Translations under genes and position numbers: made by a program
Origin: Tilletia caries
Lineage: Eukaryota > Basidiomycota > Exobasidiomycetes > Tilletiales > Tilletiaceae
Length of the DNA stretch: 64,000 nucleotides
Direction: 5' to 3'
NCBI GenBank assembly: GCA_032718865.1
Contig: JALUTQ010000032.1
Location: 248,001 to 312,000, forward strand
Notes under the pieces: generated by a model
Told to the model about the DNA's origin: nothing
The model's database searches: none
Seen by the model: only the letters and a program-made list of their open reading frames with translations
Shown: piece after piece, positions 42,668-53,696 of the stretch
Position numbering within the stretch: position 1 is the stretch's first letter
Layout: each line of letters opens with the position of its first letter

Positions 42668-45152
42668 CTACAACCCCTCGTTGATGGCATCCAGCACATC
42701 CCAGTAGGCATGCAGGCCGAAGTCTTCAGGAGGCGGGAACGACGGAGAAGGTAGCAGCTGCGATAACCCGTGTCGGGTCTCCTCCAAATTTAGGACCGGA
42801 GGAACGTGGTCTTCTATCCGGTCCACGTGGACGTGCGGGCCATCGTACTTATCTAAACCCCCCTCTCCAACAACATCATCGACGCCATAGTCTTCCGCAC
42901 CACCCATATCCACGCCCGCCGCCTCCAGATCCTGCCTCTCCTCACGATCCATCAGCCCGACATCGAATCTCCGACGTGCAGCATCCCAAGCACCTTTCCA
43001 TCCCCACCAGTGACCAGACACCAGTACGATTCATAACCATATCAGTGAGTAACCCAAGCTGTTCTTCGACGTACAATTACGCGCATGGACTCACCCAAAG
43101 TGTACATCTGCTCTGGAGACAGGTTCCCCATTCCTTTAGTTCGAACTTTGTGGTGGTTCCACATTCCAACAAAGTGGTCGAGCGTGCCATTCAACTATGG
43201 CAAGAAGACAAAGTGGAGCGCCCACAAGTGGATATCCGACTCGATACCCAGCACACCGCAGTTCTCCAGATATTCGAACCAAGACTTGTACTAAGGAAAG
43301 GCGTCACCTCCGCGCTCTCGGCGGAGTTCCGCGTCCTCCTCGCCTCCGTACCGCAAAACTCCGCCGATTTTCCTCTGCCGGAGGACGTCCTCCGTACCGC
43401 GGGGGCTGACAGCGGAGGGGCGAACGGAGAACTACCGCCAACGACTTGAACGCGGACGGAGGGCGGAGGAGTTTGAGGTTCCCGGACTTGAGCGCGGACG
43501 GAGGTGTCGACGGCCGCAATTTCGGCGGAATTCCGGCGGAACTCCGCGCCTTCGCGCTTACTCCGCTCTGAGACTGAAGACCGAGGGGTTACACAGGGTC
43601 TCAGTAGACGGAGTTTCAGGTTTCATGTCACGTGATCGCTAGTCACGCCGAAGTCTCAAGACTTGAGACACCTCTTCAAATGATTTTTTTCGCCGATTTA
43701 AGCATGTAACTCCAAAGTCTGAGACCAAGACTTGGGCCAGCAATTCGGGATCGCGGAGGCGCGGAACTCCGCCGGAGGAAGGCGGACGGAGGTTCCCCCC
43801 TTGAAAAACTCCGCCTGCCCACCGCGGACGGAGGAGGCGGACTCAGTGAGGACCACCCTGCTACGGCGGACGGAATGATACACCCCTTGCTGACACCACT
43901 GTCTTGGGCGGACGGAATGTTCCGCCCAAAAATGAGCGCGGAGTTTAGGCGGAGGTGGGCGGGCGGAGGCGCGGAGGCGCGGAGAACTTGTACTTGGACA
44001 CCGTCCACTTGCGGAGGTCCACCCAGAGACGCTCGATCCTTTGATTGTGAGTAGAGGTGACTTGGATGAAAGAGCCCCGGTCGAGACCTGAACACAATCT
44101 GATGAGCTTTCCTTTCACCATCGCAGAGAACTGCCCGAATCTCGACACCACTCACCTCTTTTCACTTCCATCAACCTCTTCACCCCCAAGTTCTCTCCTC
44201 CATGATCTCCTCTGACTCGACTCGGCCACCCTCGTTTTTCCACGGCCTGCAAGAACAGCTCCGACGCTGTCTCCGCTCGGTTGTTTTCGGATGCTTGTAG
44301 AAAGGTAACTAGTCTGCTCTTGCCATCGATGGCACCGTGAATGACAATCTTCCACCTTATCAGCTTGTGATGACCGTCTATGTGCCACAGAGAGTTGACG
44401 AAGGGCACATAGTATTCCCGACGCTTGAGATACTTGGTTCATCGAGAAGTAACCCCGATCGGGTCCAGAGCCTTGATCGCAGTCCTTAACCTCGACCTGC
44501 TGACCCGGATGCCAAGACTGTTTAAGGCACCCATCGTTCCTCGCTCGCCATCCGTGTTGCTGTGCACGCTGCGTAATTTCACAAGATGCTAAGATAGTAG
44601 ATGAAGACAGTCGTGATTTGTGAGAATGATGAGCATATGGCGTTCATAGTTCAAGGAAATAGGGGTACGGACTGACCTCGACCAGAGCTTGCTCGTCAAT
44701 AGAAGTGTTCCACTTCTCGATGCCCATCTCTTTGCGACGGCGATATATCGTTCCAGGAGAGCAGTCCAACATGATGACAATGTCGGCATCCCGACAACCC
44801 AGCTCTACAAGCTCCAGCAAGAGCTCGCCGGGGATGCTGAGTTTCCACTGACCAGAGTCCGCCTTGACCCACTCTTGCACGCTAGACATGGAACTAGGAT
44901 CTGAGGTTCCGGCAGACGTTTGTTGCTGTAAAGAGGACAGCTGATGGGCCCTTGAAGTGGAACCCACAAGCTGTCAAAAATTAGAGGATGGATGGACAGC
45001 TCCTCAATGGTCAACTCATAGATGAGAAGCATATCGCTGTTGACAGGAGAGCCTGTCTGAGAAAGGGAGTGAGAAATGGGAGAGGTAGCCCGCGAAATGT
45101 CTTCACGGAGAGCCGTGACCTCTTCGACGGTGAGGAGTGAAACCTCCGTCAT
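42668..45152 (-). pseudogene. DDE transposase (integrase-core type), copy 2
   Basis: The minus strand carries most of the gene. N-terminal exon about 44644-45152: MTEVSLLTVEEVTALREDIS; HTH-like VELGCRDADIVIMLD...TIYRRRKEMG. Catalytic exon about 44156-44545: LGIRVSRSRLRTAIKALDP, NSLWHIDGHHKLIRWKIVIH (first Asp), WPSRVRGDHGGENLGV (second Asp). A 68-bp phase-1 intron (44088-44155) follows, then GSFIQVTSTHNQRIERLWVD (Glu). The MITE at 43292-43985 interrupts after VSKYK. The frame resumes SWFEYLENCG, HLWALHFVFLP, GMWNHHKVRT, then an intron and AWDAARRRFDVGLM...EDYGVDD to the stop at 42668. TGA at 44439-44441 and a TAG after VFLP disable it. The enzyme would cut and join DNA for its own element. 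Confidence 0.85.
43292..43985. mobile_element. MITE-like insertion in DDE transposase copy 2 (8-bp TSD)
   Basis: Perfect 8-bp target duplication ACTTGTAC (43284-43291 and 43986-43993; nine bases match). The left end TAAGGAAAGGCG fits the TAAGG group; the right end (GGCGCGGAGA) is diverged, so no clean inverted terminus is visible. The interior is rich in GGCGGA/TCCGCC and AGTCTCAAGACTTGAGAC palindromes. Removing the element plus one duplication restores the transposase frame. Confidence 0.85.
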
Positions 45153-45832
45153 GGCAGAAACTAGAATGCAGACTGTGATGGATCATGGACGGTGGGAAGG
45201 ATGTACTGTGTACATACGATGAGTTATTATAGAGCGCTGATGGAATTGGAAATATTAAAGCAGGGAAAAGGGAAAAGAGAAAAGGGAAAAGGGAAAAGCG
45301 AAGGTGGTGAAAACGGCGTTCCATAGAATCGGCGACTCTACGGCTACCATACCAACGTCAACGGGCAGCGAAGACACGCGCAGTCGCTTCCCACCACCCA
45401 TCTTGTTCGGCTACACCGAATGCCACCTGAGTCCCCGCCATCTCTTCGCTCTTCAGTGACGCGGGGGATTACCGTCGTGGTGCTGTCGTCCGGCGACAGT
45501 GTCTCATTGCGCCCCTTCTCTCCCTCCTTTTCTGTTTCAATCCGGTGGCCTTCTGCCTTGTCAAACTATCTTCCGATGACAACAATCCTTACTGCTACTC
45601 CAGATGACATTCAATGCTGAGAAAGGGCATGCACCATCAATCACGTGCCAAACCGTCGACACCCGCGAATATTGACTCCCACAAATCGACTCCGGCGATC
45701 ATCAGTGTGTCCACCACCAGCACCCATAGCTCTCCCTCATGCTCGGTTCAGCGCCTTCGCAATATCCGAGTCAAGAAGGAGACGAGGTGCCTCTGCACGT
45801 ATGCTCTATGAACCCTCCGCTGCGGTTGCCAG
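45153..45832. other. No gene recognised; GGGAAAA array
   Basis: 45262-45305 is a GGGAAAA array next to GGCGTTCCAT, an inverted counterpart of 34440-34530. The rest has only short frames. Confidence 0.4.
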
Positions 45833-46628
45833 ATGATGTGCATAGCGCTGACTTCTGTCTCCGTTCTCTGCAACGCTCAACAGATTGGTGGCACGCGCTT
45901 GGCCTCGCGACTCACCGACACCTCGACGGCCTCTTCCGCGTGTGCCGGGGGCTCGAACCGTCGCAGGGCGGACAGGACCACTACTGCCGACGGACTTGAC
46001 CTGAATCTCCTCAATATCGACGACGATATTGACAACGACCTCGACGACGACCTTGACCTTGGCAACGACCTGGAGGACGATGGAAACCAGGGTGGCGGCG
46101 GGGGGAGAGCCCCTGGTGACCAGGCTGCGAATACGGCAGGCAAACGAGGCCCTCGATATGCGGAGGAGTGCGTCGCCGACCTCGACCTTCATGACTTCTT
46201 CTTCAAAGCCCAGGAGCTGTGTCACAAACACGCGATATCTATGACCTGCGTGAGACAGCGCCTCGGGTTTGCCGTCGAAGGGAAGGGAGGTCAACGACCC
46301 GACGCGGCACTCGACATGGTTCGCGCGCAATAACATCAACCCTTTACCTGATACGTAGAGCTCCATGCCTTACCTCCGCTTCCTGTCTTACTCACCATTG
46401 CAAATGTCCAATCGACTGCCATTATTCCTAACAGGTGACCTCAAGAAGCGTAATCCGCATGTGAAGGCGGAGTGGGACAAAGTTGAAGACAATGAAGTCA
46501 AGCGCACCGCCCTGATGCGCAGAATCGGCATCTGGGAGCGGAAACACCTTGCTGGCGGCCTGGCGCCAACAAGTTTACGGCGAGAAGGTCGTTGCTCAAG
46601 GCACTACGTATTGCCAACAGTTTTGTGA
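45833..46628 (+). CDS. Unrecognised two-exon gene
   Basis: Exon 45833-46330 (start uncertain) encodes a Ser/Arg-rich segment, an acidic run (NIDDDIDNDLDDDLDLGND) and a compact part (DFFFKAQELCHKHAISMTCV). About 100 bp later, after a CTAAC...CCTAACAG acceptor at about 46434, the sequence DLKKRNPHVKAEWDKVEDNE and ALMRRIGIWERKHL reads like a helical charged domain. The donor is not clear. No family recognised. Base composition resembles the gene at 39608-42581, and both may be parts of one larger transposon-borne or host locus. Confidence 0.4.
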
Positions 46629-47280
46629 GTCGAGTCGGCTGTGCTTGTTGTATTTTCTACGCTGACCGCGACGTCGCTGATAGTTTTGCGACGCAGGCCA
46701 GGTCTTTGTGGCAAAATCACGGCATTTCCTCTCTAGTCCGCCGAGACGGTCACTGTGACGGGGGTGGATCAGGGCAAGAAGTGAAGGGCAAGGTTCATGA
46801 AGGTTGTGAAGGAAGATATGGGTAGAGTAGATTGGGTGAGGAACTAGTGGTGAAGGGTCAAGAGATAGGTACAGGATCTGGCAGAGAATGGGGCTGCTTA
46901 TATACCTTTAAGGGTGAAGTTAGCGAGGAAGAGAAGCGAAGGAGCGGAGAGAAAGAGCGGGGGGGAGAAAGAGGGAACGTGGGCACGAGGAGAGATGAAG
47001 CAGAGAAGGAGGAGAGCCAAGAGAGAGAATGCCGAAGCCAAGAGATCAGAGAGGGAAAGTGGCGTGATGTTGGAAGAGCCGAAGGCCGAGGTGGAGGTGT
47101 GTCTTGAAAGTGTGTCCGGAAGTTGTAGTGGTGTCCGGAAGTTGTGTCTGGAAGTGGCGTCCGGAAGTTGGGATGATGTCCGGAAGTTGGAAACTGCGAG
47201 AACTCAGTCCGGAGTGGAGGTCCGTGCTAAGGCCGAAGTGAGTACCGAAGTGAGTCCTGAAGTGACCGTGTTACAGTCAC
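46629..47280. other. Purine-rich sequence and GTCCGGAAGTTG repeats
   Basis: 46910-47090 is GAGA-rich. About 47112-47196 holds five imperfect copies of GTCCGGAAGTTG spaced 15-24 bp. No gene recognised. Confidence 0.5.
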
Positions 47281-47793
47281 TCATCTTTTGCAAGAGTTTC
47301 AAAACGCCGTGCGCAACAACCCGCTGCCGAACATAGTGGCTCCAAAGAAAGGCTCGAAACCTGGTCCCAACATTTACGAGCCGGAAAATTTTGACCCGGA
47401 AACCCAAGCATTCACTACGATCAGAAAGAAGGCGCCGCGAGAATTGCTTGGGATGATCCGCGCTGCCTTTCAGGAGCACGGCAAGGATTCGACGGCATGG
47501 GATGCGGCCGCCAAGGGAACCCGTCGTATGGTCTGGCACAGCACCTTTCTAGGCGACGTTGGGCTGTGTGTGGAAGGGTGGCTGACATCGGCTCGGGCTC
47601 TGCTTCTTGACGAAGCACGCACGTCGAATATCACCGTCGTCGGCCCGACCGGCACGGCTGTCACATGTCTGCGCGTGCTTTCCGTGTCGTTGCAATCTAA
47701 CAGCTTATGGAGCAAGCCGGTCGGTCGTTGCCTCTGGGGGGCCGTGTGTCGAGGAGACATCAGCGTCGTCCCGGTGCCCTCTTTAGGCGACTG
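47281..47793 (+). CDS. Unrecognised ORF
   Basis: Open frame of about 168 codons: FQNAVRNNPLPNIVAPKKGS, NIYEPENFDPETQAFTTIRK, APRELLGMIRAAFQEHGKD, GRCLWGAVCRGDISVVPVPS, then stop. The first residues may come from an upstream exon (AG at 47293). Composition looks coding, but no family is recognised. Confidence 0.4.
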
Positions 47794-47921
47794 ATACCTA
47801 TGCTGCTTAAAGCGAATCTCCGACTGTAAATGGAAAATTCATCACATACAAATGGAATCGCATCTCTAATCAGAGCTCGGCAAGTGAAGATAGTGAGCAA
47901 TTTTTCGGAAAAAGTATAGTG

Positions 47922-49190
47922 TAAGGATGTCGACGGAGATCTCCGCGGAGATTTTCTCCGCCGTCACGTCTCCGCGGCGTCTCCGTGTCACTTTCCCGGA
48001 GCTCCGTCTCCTCTCCGTGTTTCCTGCGGAGATTGCACGGAGCTCCGGCCTATCTCCGCCATTTTCTGGGGCTTCTGACGGCATCTCCGTCTCCGCGTTT
48101 GAAATTGTAGGGGCTGAGCGTCTCCCTCCGCGGCCGCCATAGACTGTCCTCCTCATACAGCATCTCCCTCCGCGATTTTTTTGGCGTCTCCGGCGTAACT
48201 CCGCGTCTCCGCTACTAAGTGACTCGTCTCCGCGAATCAAAATCAGTCGAAAATCATTTGCATTTGGAATCTTAAACAGTCACAAGTCTCTTCAACGCAT
48301 CTACTTCTCGTGTTCCGAAAATCTCCTCATCGGAATCCCCACTCGTTCATATTTCGGTCTCGTCAGCATCCGTCCGTATATGCTTTGAGGGTCCTGCCAT
48401 AGCCGCCGATTCCTCGAAACTACTCGTCCCAGTTTGACCACCTTCAGTCGGGGACGAAGTGGTGTGATATGGCATATGGTGCCCAGCCTTTGAGAAAAGC
48501 CGCTCGACATCCACCGAGGTTGCCGGTGCGAAAAAAAGTCCAGCGCTCAGATCCCCTCCTCCGCTGCTAAGTGACCCTCAAGTTCGACGATCCAACGACT
48601 ACTCTGATCATTTGCATCTTTCTTTTGAGCATCATAGATTTAATAGAAGCCTTCCTTGACCGTTCTGGAGGAGAAGCTGGTAAAGATTCGGCACCAGTGA
48701 GCGGTGAGGGTGCGTCGGAGATTAGCCCGGGGCCAGGATCGGCGACCTGTCCCAGACCTGAGACCCCCGCACGTGACATGAGACTTTTCTCCAATCGATG
48801 AGACTCGCCAAAACTCCGCTGAAACTCCAGAGTCTCATGCGGTTTTATGGAGTTTCACGGGGTTTCCACGGAGACGAATCACTTAGTAGCGGAGACGCGG
48901 AGTTACGCCGGAGATGCCGCGGAGATGACATTTTTACCGAGCGTCTCCGCAACTCCGCGATTTTGGCAGCAAGCTGAAGCGTCTCCGTCCGCTGTTTTCC
49001 AGGCAGCTTAGCCTAACAAACATCTCCCTCCGCGATGAATGACCGGCGGAAAGGAGGTCTCCGCGGAGATTGACTCGTCTCCGCGAGCTTCTCCGAGGCT
49101 GACGGCGGAGAAAAAGTCGCGGAGATTTGCTCCGCGGAGATGCGGAGACGCGGAGCTCCGCGAAAACCGCGGAGATGGTCGACATCCTTA
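47922..49190. mobile_element. hAT element remnant with TAAGGATGTCGAC termini, nested
   Basis: Inverted termini TAAGGATGTCGAC...GTCGACATCCTTA; the flanks GTATAGTG and CTATAGTG match at seven of eight positions. Both ends are dense in GGAGATCTCCGCGGAGAT-type palindromes like the MITE at 3388-4123. Unlike that MITE it retains protein-coding remnants in the centre (48300-48545), so it documents the source superfamily of the TAAGGATG group. Confidence 0.88.
48300..48545 (-). pseudogene. hAT transposase C-terminal fragment
   Basis: The minus strand reads FFAPATSVDVERLFSKAGHH, the hallmark of the hAT C-terminal dimerisation domain (P-x-T/S-S-V-x-V-E-R-x-F-S), followed by a tail and a stop. Upstream (48590-48715) lies sequence shared with 17600-17720. 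The rest of the transposase is lost. It differs from the 24-29 kb transposase (PGSTASVERVFSAAG), so it is a separate hAT lineage. Confidence 0.8.
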
Positions 49191-49866
49191 CTATAGTGAA
49201 AGTGAAAGTGAAGGTCTCAGCCGACCGGCAAAGTATAGTTTAGTTATGAAAAGTTGAGATAGTGACTACTAGTTTGAGCGCTTTTTGCGACCGTGCCGGC
49301 CGCATAGTAGACCGCGGGTGTTCCTGATTTTTTTCACCAGAGCTCGGCGAAGTCACTAAGTAGTGAAGATAGTTGCAAAAGTTTCACAAAGTGATTTGAA
49401 ATGAGGAGTCTCAGACAGATTTGGACGCAGATCGTAGGTAAGTAAACGTAAAGGGCTTCAAAAAGCATGACATTTACGAAAGCTAACCAAAAATACCAGT
49501 AACTCATAATCCGATATCAAGACTACAAAGTCTTGATAGTAACTGGGTAGTAAGCTATTTGTGACTTTCTTGTCTCTTGACTTGATGGTTACTTACAAGT
49601 GACTATGTTAACTTGGCAGCACTACTAGTGATAGAAAGTGACTCCAAGTTTGACATGAAGACAAACCTTACTATCTCCATACTTTCTTCACTTTCCCGGC
49701 CCGGCGAAAGTGAAAGTTCACTATCTTTTTTTTCAACGGCTCAGAAGCCAAAGTATAGTGAAAGTTTCACTACTAGTTTTCACTTCCAAGTTGTTTCACT
49801 ACTAGTTTTCACTTCCAAGTTACGAAGTATAGGAAGTGAACAAAGTTGCCGAGGCCTGTCTCTAAT

Positions 49867-51648
49867 CCTCAGAACATGGATCGGTTGGAGACTGAGCCGG
49901 CGGACTAGACTTGGGAATCACATGCATCGCAGACGGGAGGGAGGGCGGGACGATTGAGGCGGGCTCGCCACGAAGGTATCCGCTGACCGCTCGCATGTCG
50001 AATCTGACCCTCGCCGTCGTTCAGCCGGCGACAGGCGTAGCGGCGGTGCCCTGCGTGTGGCGGGCATGAATCCTCGTGTATCCACGGCTGCAGCGGGACC
50101 TCCGCATAGTCGTAATGTGTCCACTGACGGAAGGGAGTGGGGAAAGTATGTTCAATGAGCCGGACCTCTACTGCGGAATGCATCTAGTGGACGTCGCTCA
50201 CTCGCCGCGCATACTATTGCCCGCGCGATCGCGCTCTCTTGCACCTGGGAGTCATCTTCGATAATTATTGGTTCGTCAGCCGTCGCTCCTTCAGCCAGGG
50301 GATCGTCCAGGAGTGCGCCTTCGTTGACGACGAAGAGATTGTCTTCTTCTTCTTGGCAGGTTAGGCGAATGCCCAATATCTCCTACGTTAGCCCACGCTT
50401 TGGTCCTGATTTGCCCAATAAATCACAGCACTTATCCAAGAGTACTCACGCTGGGGACTCAGTGTCAGACCGGCCACAGCTCTCACGAAAGGCTAGGGTA
50501 TGAAAGTATGAATCGCTATAGCATTATGGAACGTCGCATGTAATTACATCGTGGTGACGGTTATTCTGTATGCCCGTATGCTGTTCGGGGAGGGAACGCA
50601 GTACTGATAGGGATAAGAGGATTTGGGGCCTTGGGTGAGAGAGGACGGAGGCCGCTGCTGGCCGCTGGGAGAAGGGATGGCAGGACCTGTTGGAGGGGAA
50701 TCAGATGAACGATGACAGCAGAAGCGGGCCAGCTCGCACAGCCGCACCAGTAGATGGGAAGAAAGTGGGGGACTACACAATGAGAGACTTACCCGCTTGC
50801 TGGTCAATGGACATGATGTCGCTGTCGCGGTGGAAAGAAGGGTGAGAGAGAAAGGGCGAGGTCTGCAGAGAAAGACAGAGAGGGAAGAGAGAGAGGGAAG
50901 AGAGAGAGAGGGAAGAGAGAGGTCTATAGAGAAAGAGAGAGAAAGGGTAGAGAGAGAGGTCTGCAGAGGAAGAGAGAAAGTGTAGAGAGAGAGCACGCGC
51001 GCGGAGGCGAGAACGTAGACGTCACACGCGAGAGGTAGAGGCGAGGCAGAGGCATGAGGGGAAGGGGGCGGAATTATAGGGGAGAGCGAGGAGCAATCAA
51101 ACGAGGGTGAGCTGCGCAGTGGAGGGTTAGGAGGTGTGAGCAGTGAGCGTAAAGACAGAGACAAGATCATGTTCTGCCCTCGGGCCTTTGTGCGATGGCC
51201 GTGTCTCCCTGGATAGGCATCTCAAAATCTCGCTGCCGGCGACCGAGGAGGTATCGATCCGACTTCAGTCGAAATAGGTGTCTCTACGACCATGGCGGCA
51301 TATGTGGACGTGGAAAGGGAATGAAAGAGAGTGTCAGCTTAGATCGTCGAGGTGTAAGCACTGGCCTCGAAGACTCACTCGACAGGCCGATGGATACGAG
51401 GATCGCCTCTAAGCCTGTGGGCTGCTCGAGGGATGATGGACAGTCATGATAGAGGGGTCGGAAAGGAGTAATATGTTCAGTGGCGAGGAAGGCACACACC
51501 ACCCGCAGACAGCGCACTCACTGAACATTCAGGCTTCCGGGACGGAGGGCCATGGGAGGAAGAACGGAAGGGAATTAATCTGATCAGTCACATGCAGCCA
51601 GGACAGAGGTCGTGGCAGGAGTGCACTCACAGAGCATTTCGACGGCTC
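49867..51648. other. No gene recognised; GAGAGA tract
   Basis: 50845-50995 is a GAGAGAGGGAAGAGAGA simple repeat. Several minus-strand GTGAGT/GTAAGT donor-like sites occur (near 50449, 50788, 51516 and 51624), but no exon chain with a recognisable protein could be built. Confidence 0.4.
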
Positions 51649-51651
51649 ATT

Positions 51652-52363
51652 AGGGGTATTCAGAAATCCAGAACTAGTGCTTTTCGAGAGGTCTAAAAGT
51701 GGAAGTTCTGGAGCTCTATTAGTAAAACCCTCCAGACTTCTTCCTCAGCAAAAATCGTGCGAGTAGAAACCTCTTCTGTCCAGAACTCTTCCTTTCCACC
51801 GAGCGGAAAAAAATGACCCCTCTCACCCAAACCGATACAGCTCAATGGGATCTCAACCATTTCTCTTCAGTCAAAGCGCACTTTCTTCTTCGCGGAAAGT
51901 TCTACCCAGACTGTCTTTACTCTGAGTATGGTTTACTGACACGCTTTCGTGGTATCTCTCGTGGAAGAGCTCGAAGATCTTTTTTCGGATGGTTTCGTCG
52001 ATTTTTGTTGATTCTACCAGACTTTTTTTCACTTCTCGCACCATGGCACCAAATCATACATAACGAACAGCACTAAAATTTCAATGGAGAGACGGTGCTG
52101 CGTTCAGGTATCCACTGCAGGTCCAAGTACAGCGATTGGTGATGTTGTTGGTCAGTTATCGTGTTGGAAGTGACCTCTTTTCAGGCGATGCGCTATATTG
52201 GCAGACTTAAACCATTGAAAACCTGCCTTGATCCGGCGATGGCCAAAGCACGAGTTCTGCCTGCGAAGGAGTTCTGGACGAATGTGAGATTTGGAGGGTG
52301 TTCAAAATATACCCGAAAAAGCACGAACTCTGGACGTGTCCAAAATCATTTCTGAATACCCCT
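51652..52363. mobile_element. TIR element with AGGGGTATTCAGAAAT termini (3-bp TSD)
   Basis: Inverted termini AGGGGTATTCAGAAAT...ATTTCTGAATACCCCT, 712 bp, flanked by ATT on both sides (51649-51651, 52364-52366). Subterminal CAGAACT/AGTTCTGGA-type repeats are present. The frame at 51813-52076 shows no transposase motif. The ends resemble PIF/Harbinger-type termini, but this is inference. Confidence 0.8.
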
Positions 52364-52366
52364 ATT

Positions 52367-53688
52367 GTGAGCGAGACATGAAGCGTCGAAAATGAGAACG
52401 GGTGAAGGAGACGGGAAGTCAGTAATATGTTCGGTGGCGAGGCAGGCACGAATGAGGCGTAGAGAGGGCACTCATTGTGGAGAAAGGGGATGTACAAATG
52501 ATCAGCATCGATGAATGGGCATTATGTCTCTGTCATGCGACTGTGGAACACTGGATGTGGTTAGTCGGCAGAAGATACCAGCAGGGGAAAAACGAAGGAA
52601 ACAGAAGCGATGGTGGTGTGAGCCATCTGTGTACAGGGAGTTCTTAGGCGGATCAGTACGTAAGCGCGAAGGATGATAGGGGTTTGACTCACTGTCCACT
52701 GAGGCTCTCAGCATGTACTGTGTATGTACTATGTGGTAACTGGTATCGATGCCGTGAATATGTCTAGTCGACAGAGGAGATCAGCAGAGTCACGGCAAGA
52801 GGTAGACGCGGCATTCACGCAGCGGGCTGCCATGTCACGCATGTTCTTGATGAAGCTATATTGGAGCAGAAGCAATAAAGGCTCACGTGTGAGCAGTTGT
52901 ACGACGCACGTTGCGAACGGTGATTTGCGTAGATAAGCAACACTCAACTTGATGGGTCATGGCGAGAGCAAGGTGAACGAACAAGGCACCTTCGTAAAAG
53001 AAAGAGAGAGAAATAGATAGTGAACACGCCGTGGGAGAGGAGCAGACAGTAACAAGCTGGCTGCCACGCTTAGCCTGGGGAGAAAGCGGTCGTCAGTAAG
53101 AAGATCTGGGGGCAAAGGTGAAAAGGGAGGAGTAAAGGAATGGAAAATCTTGAATAAACGGCAGATAGGTCTACGGAATAACGGAAGCATGAGCGCTTCC
53201 AAAGAGGGTGTGAGTATTACATCCACGCATGGATGTTGGTAGATCCTGGTCATTGTACGCACCTGCCATACCCTAGGCGGAGACAACGGGACAGGACACG
53301 CCGTAGACTGCGAGAGAGAGCGCGATAAAGAGAAGGGAGTAAGCGATGCTGCATTGTTGCCTCCCTCGAAGAAGCGTAGAGGTTTATTGACGATCGACTC
53401 ACGGACGTTTGCGTACAGCGTATTGCGTAACGTTATTGTGTGCTGCACCCATCATAGCTCAAAGGACACGTGTGATCTGTGACCCAATAGTACTTAGGGT
53501 GCAAGGGAAAGACAGTCAGTATTTAAAGAGAGTTCAGGACACAGAGACTGCTGTTAAGGGATAAACGACATGTGGCCGTACTGAGCTGAGGTGTCTTCCG
53601 AGATATAAGAATGGAAACAAAAGACTGTCAGGCTTGAGAAAAAGCTGACATAGGGCTGAAGAGCGTTAGAGGAAACTTAACATATGAT
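52367..53688. other. No gene recognised
   Basis: The block CAGTAATATGTTCGGTGGCG near 52420 repeats a block near 51465. Minus-strand donor-like sites recur (52686, 53257, 53395). No convincing protein. Confidence 0.4.
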
Positions 53689-53696
53689 ATCAGTGT

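Larger units (their letters stand above)
47871..49858. mobile_element. hAT-like element with CAG(AG/GC)CTCGGCAA termini, carrying a nested hAT element
   Basis: Termini CAGAGCTCGGCAA (47871) and TTGCCGAGGCCTG (49858) with a perfect 8-bp target duplication TCTCTAAT (47863-47870 and 49859-49866). Its own sequence consists of AGTGAAAGT/TCACTACTAGT units. The element at 47922-49190 lies inside it, so the host part is about 0.7 kb. A second CAGAGCTCGGCGAAGTC at 49341 may be an internal repeat of the end. Confidence 0.88.
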
